Notes under the pieces: generated by a model
What the model saw: only the letters and a program-made list of their open reading frames with translations
Databases searched by the model: none
Told to the model about the DNA's origin: nothing
In this document: one piece after another, positions 63,121 to 64,000 of the stretch
How the letters are laid out: each line of letters begins with the position of its first letter
Position numbering within the stretch: the first letter of the stretch is position 1
Position numbers and translations under genes: made by a program
Assembly (NCBI RefSeq): GCF_001894745.1
Contig: NZ_BBYF01000012.1
Coordinates: forward strand, 62,001-126,000
Reading direction: 5' to 3'
From: Paenibacillus sp. NAIST15-1
GTDB lineage: Bacteria > Bacillota > Bacilli > Paenibacillales > Paenibacillaceae
DNA: 64,000 nucleotides

Positions 63121-64000
63121 GCTTCGTCCCCCCATCTTAAGGTGAGTGCGCCCCACGCATACCCGATGCCCGCAGCTGCTAATACAACAATGCTGCCCGG
63201 TTGAATCAACTTCCGTCTTACGCCTAATTCCAGACATAGAATCGGATCGAATTGACCGATATGACCATAGTCCTCTAAATAAACGGAACGTTCTTCAGGA
63301 ATCCCTAAGGAGCGCAGCACGAATTCATGTGCGGATCGCTTCATATGAAGCAAGCCGATAAAACCAATATTCGAGACCGTATATCCACTACCCTGAATGG
63401 CTTGTTCCACCACCTGAGAGAATCGCTGCATCGACACCGCATCCAGTCGCGACTTCATCCGTTCTGGATCTGGGACTCGGAAGCAAGCCTGACCTTGCGC
63501 CAATAGCTCAGCCGTCAATGGCTGCTTCGTTCCCCCTGCTTGAATGATGACATCTTGCGCAAATGATCCATCCGTAATAATTGCTGAATCCAGCACCTCT
63601 GGATACGAAGGGCCAGCCCCACGCTGGAGCAGCATCGCTCCGCCGCCAGCACCCAAGTTCGCCATGAAGCGAGTGTTCGGATCCGTTAAGTCAATCAGGT
63701 CGCCGTTGCGATAGCCGCCAGCAAGCAGCACAGTGCGAATACGAGAATCCCCCAACATCATCGACTTCGCTGTCCGAACAGCCATAATTGCCGTACAGCA
63801 TCGGGAGCCCATATCGAAGCCCCACGCATTTACAGCTCCAATCTCATGCTGCAGTTGAAGAGCCGCCGTCCATACCGGGTATTCCTTGTATTCTTCACCG
63901 ATATATATAATGAGATCAATTTCCTCAGGCGCGATCTGGGCACGACGAATCGCTTCCTCCGCTGCTGCAACCCCCATCGCGCAGGGATGATCATCAGGCC
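63117..64000 (-). CDS. KAS III-like thiolase-fold protein (partial, N-terminus beyond right edge)
   Basis: Homologue of 3-oxoacyl-ACP synthase III; about 294 residues are visible and the frame is open through base 64000. DDHPCAMGVAAAEEAI and FDMGSRCCTAIMAV are present; the second Cys in RCC fits the catalytic position. The His region reads GLLHMKRSAHEF rather than HQAN, and where the catalytic Asn is expected the sequence is EDYGHIGQFDP. It may therefore do a different condensation, or transfer acyl groups without decarboxylation. First visible gene of the coupled operon. Confidence 0.8.
   Translation of the reverse strand, partial: PDDHPCAMGVAAAEEAIRRAQIAPEEIDLIIYIGEEYKEYPVWTAALQLQHEIGAVNAWGFDMGSRCCTAIMAVRTAKSMMLGDSRIRTVLLAGGYRNGDLIDLTDPNTRFMANLGAGGGAMLLQRGAGPSYPEVLDSAIITDGSFAQDVIIQAGGTKQPLTAELLAQGQACFRVPDPERMKSRLDAVSMQRFSQVVEQAIQGSGYTVSNIGFIGLLHMKRSAHEFVLRSLGIPEERSVYLEDYGHIGQFDPILCLELGVRRKLIQPGSIVVLAAAGIGYAWGALTLRWGDEA

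Overview
The window looks like a stretch of chromosome from a Paenibacillus-type member of the Bacillales. Reasons: DnaB and DnaI of the Gram-positive primosome, the sporulation checkpoint gene sda, a YheC/D coat-type protein, coproheme-dependent HemQ, the yuiB/yumB/yumC/yutJ/yuzB/yutI/yutM gene set known from Bacillus, many YesM/YesN- and Lpl-type sugar ABC systems, a SAM-I riboswitch, and strong AGGAGG-type ribosome binding sites with frequent TTG/GTG starts. I saw no rRNA, tRNA, CRISPR array, phage or intact insertion sequence. The genus is an inference.

Region 1 (1-11.9 kb, all minus strand) is a carbohydrate catabolic cluster. In transcription order it holds two ABC permeases, an SDR dehydrogenase, a divergent pair of glycine-decarboxylase-like subunits (GcvPA/GcvPB-like), a GH63-like glycosidase, a YesM/YesN two-component system and a sugar-binding lipoprotein cut by the left edge. 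The two GcvP-like proteins have lost several signature motifs of the housekeeping enzyme and sit with transporters rather than gcvT/gcvH, so they are candidates for a new PLP decarboxylase activity.

Region 2 (12-14.3 kb) is accessory: a GNAT acetyltransferase, a degraded membrane-protein remnant, an AT-rich secreted protein of unknown family, and about 450 bp of non-coding sequence.

Region 3 (14.3-38.7 kb) is mostly core: uvrC with an acidic insert, trxA, a yqzM-like gene, dnaI, dnaB, an APH-fold kinase, an S9 peptidase, an ABC-F ribosome-protection gene behind an attenuator with an overlapping leader ORF, yuiB, hemQ, two NADH/NADPH flavoproteins, sda with a cluster of DnaA-box-like 9-mers upstream, a two-component system reading into a DUF2871 membrane protein, Fe-S assembly genes and mqnE of the futalosine menaquinone route.

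Region 4 (38.8-53.4 kb): a glycerate/gluconate module (glycerate kinase, GntP permease, CdaR regulator, SDR) with shared palindromic operators; metNIQ under a SAM-I riboswitch; a HEPN-domain gene coupled to a UbiD-type decarboxylase (probably mqnL); heme A synthase; a thioredoxin-like protein; DUF2515.

Region 5 (53.4-59.7 kb): an Lpl-type ABC importer with its membrane-bound AraC regulator; the binding-protein gene has its own promoter with a good cre box. Region 6 (59.8-64 kb): a tightly coupled four-gene operon (KAS III-like thiolase, alpha/beta hydrolase, FabG-like reductase, CoA-transferase) that runs off the right edge.
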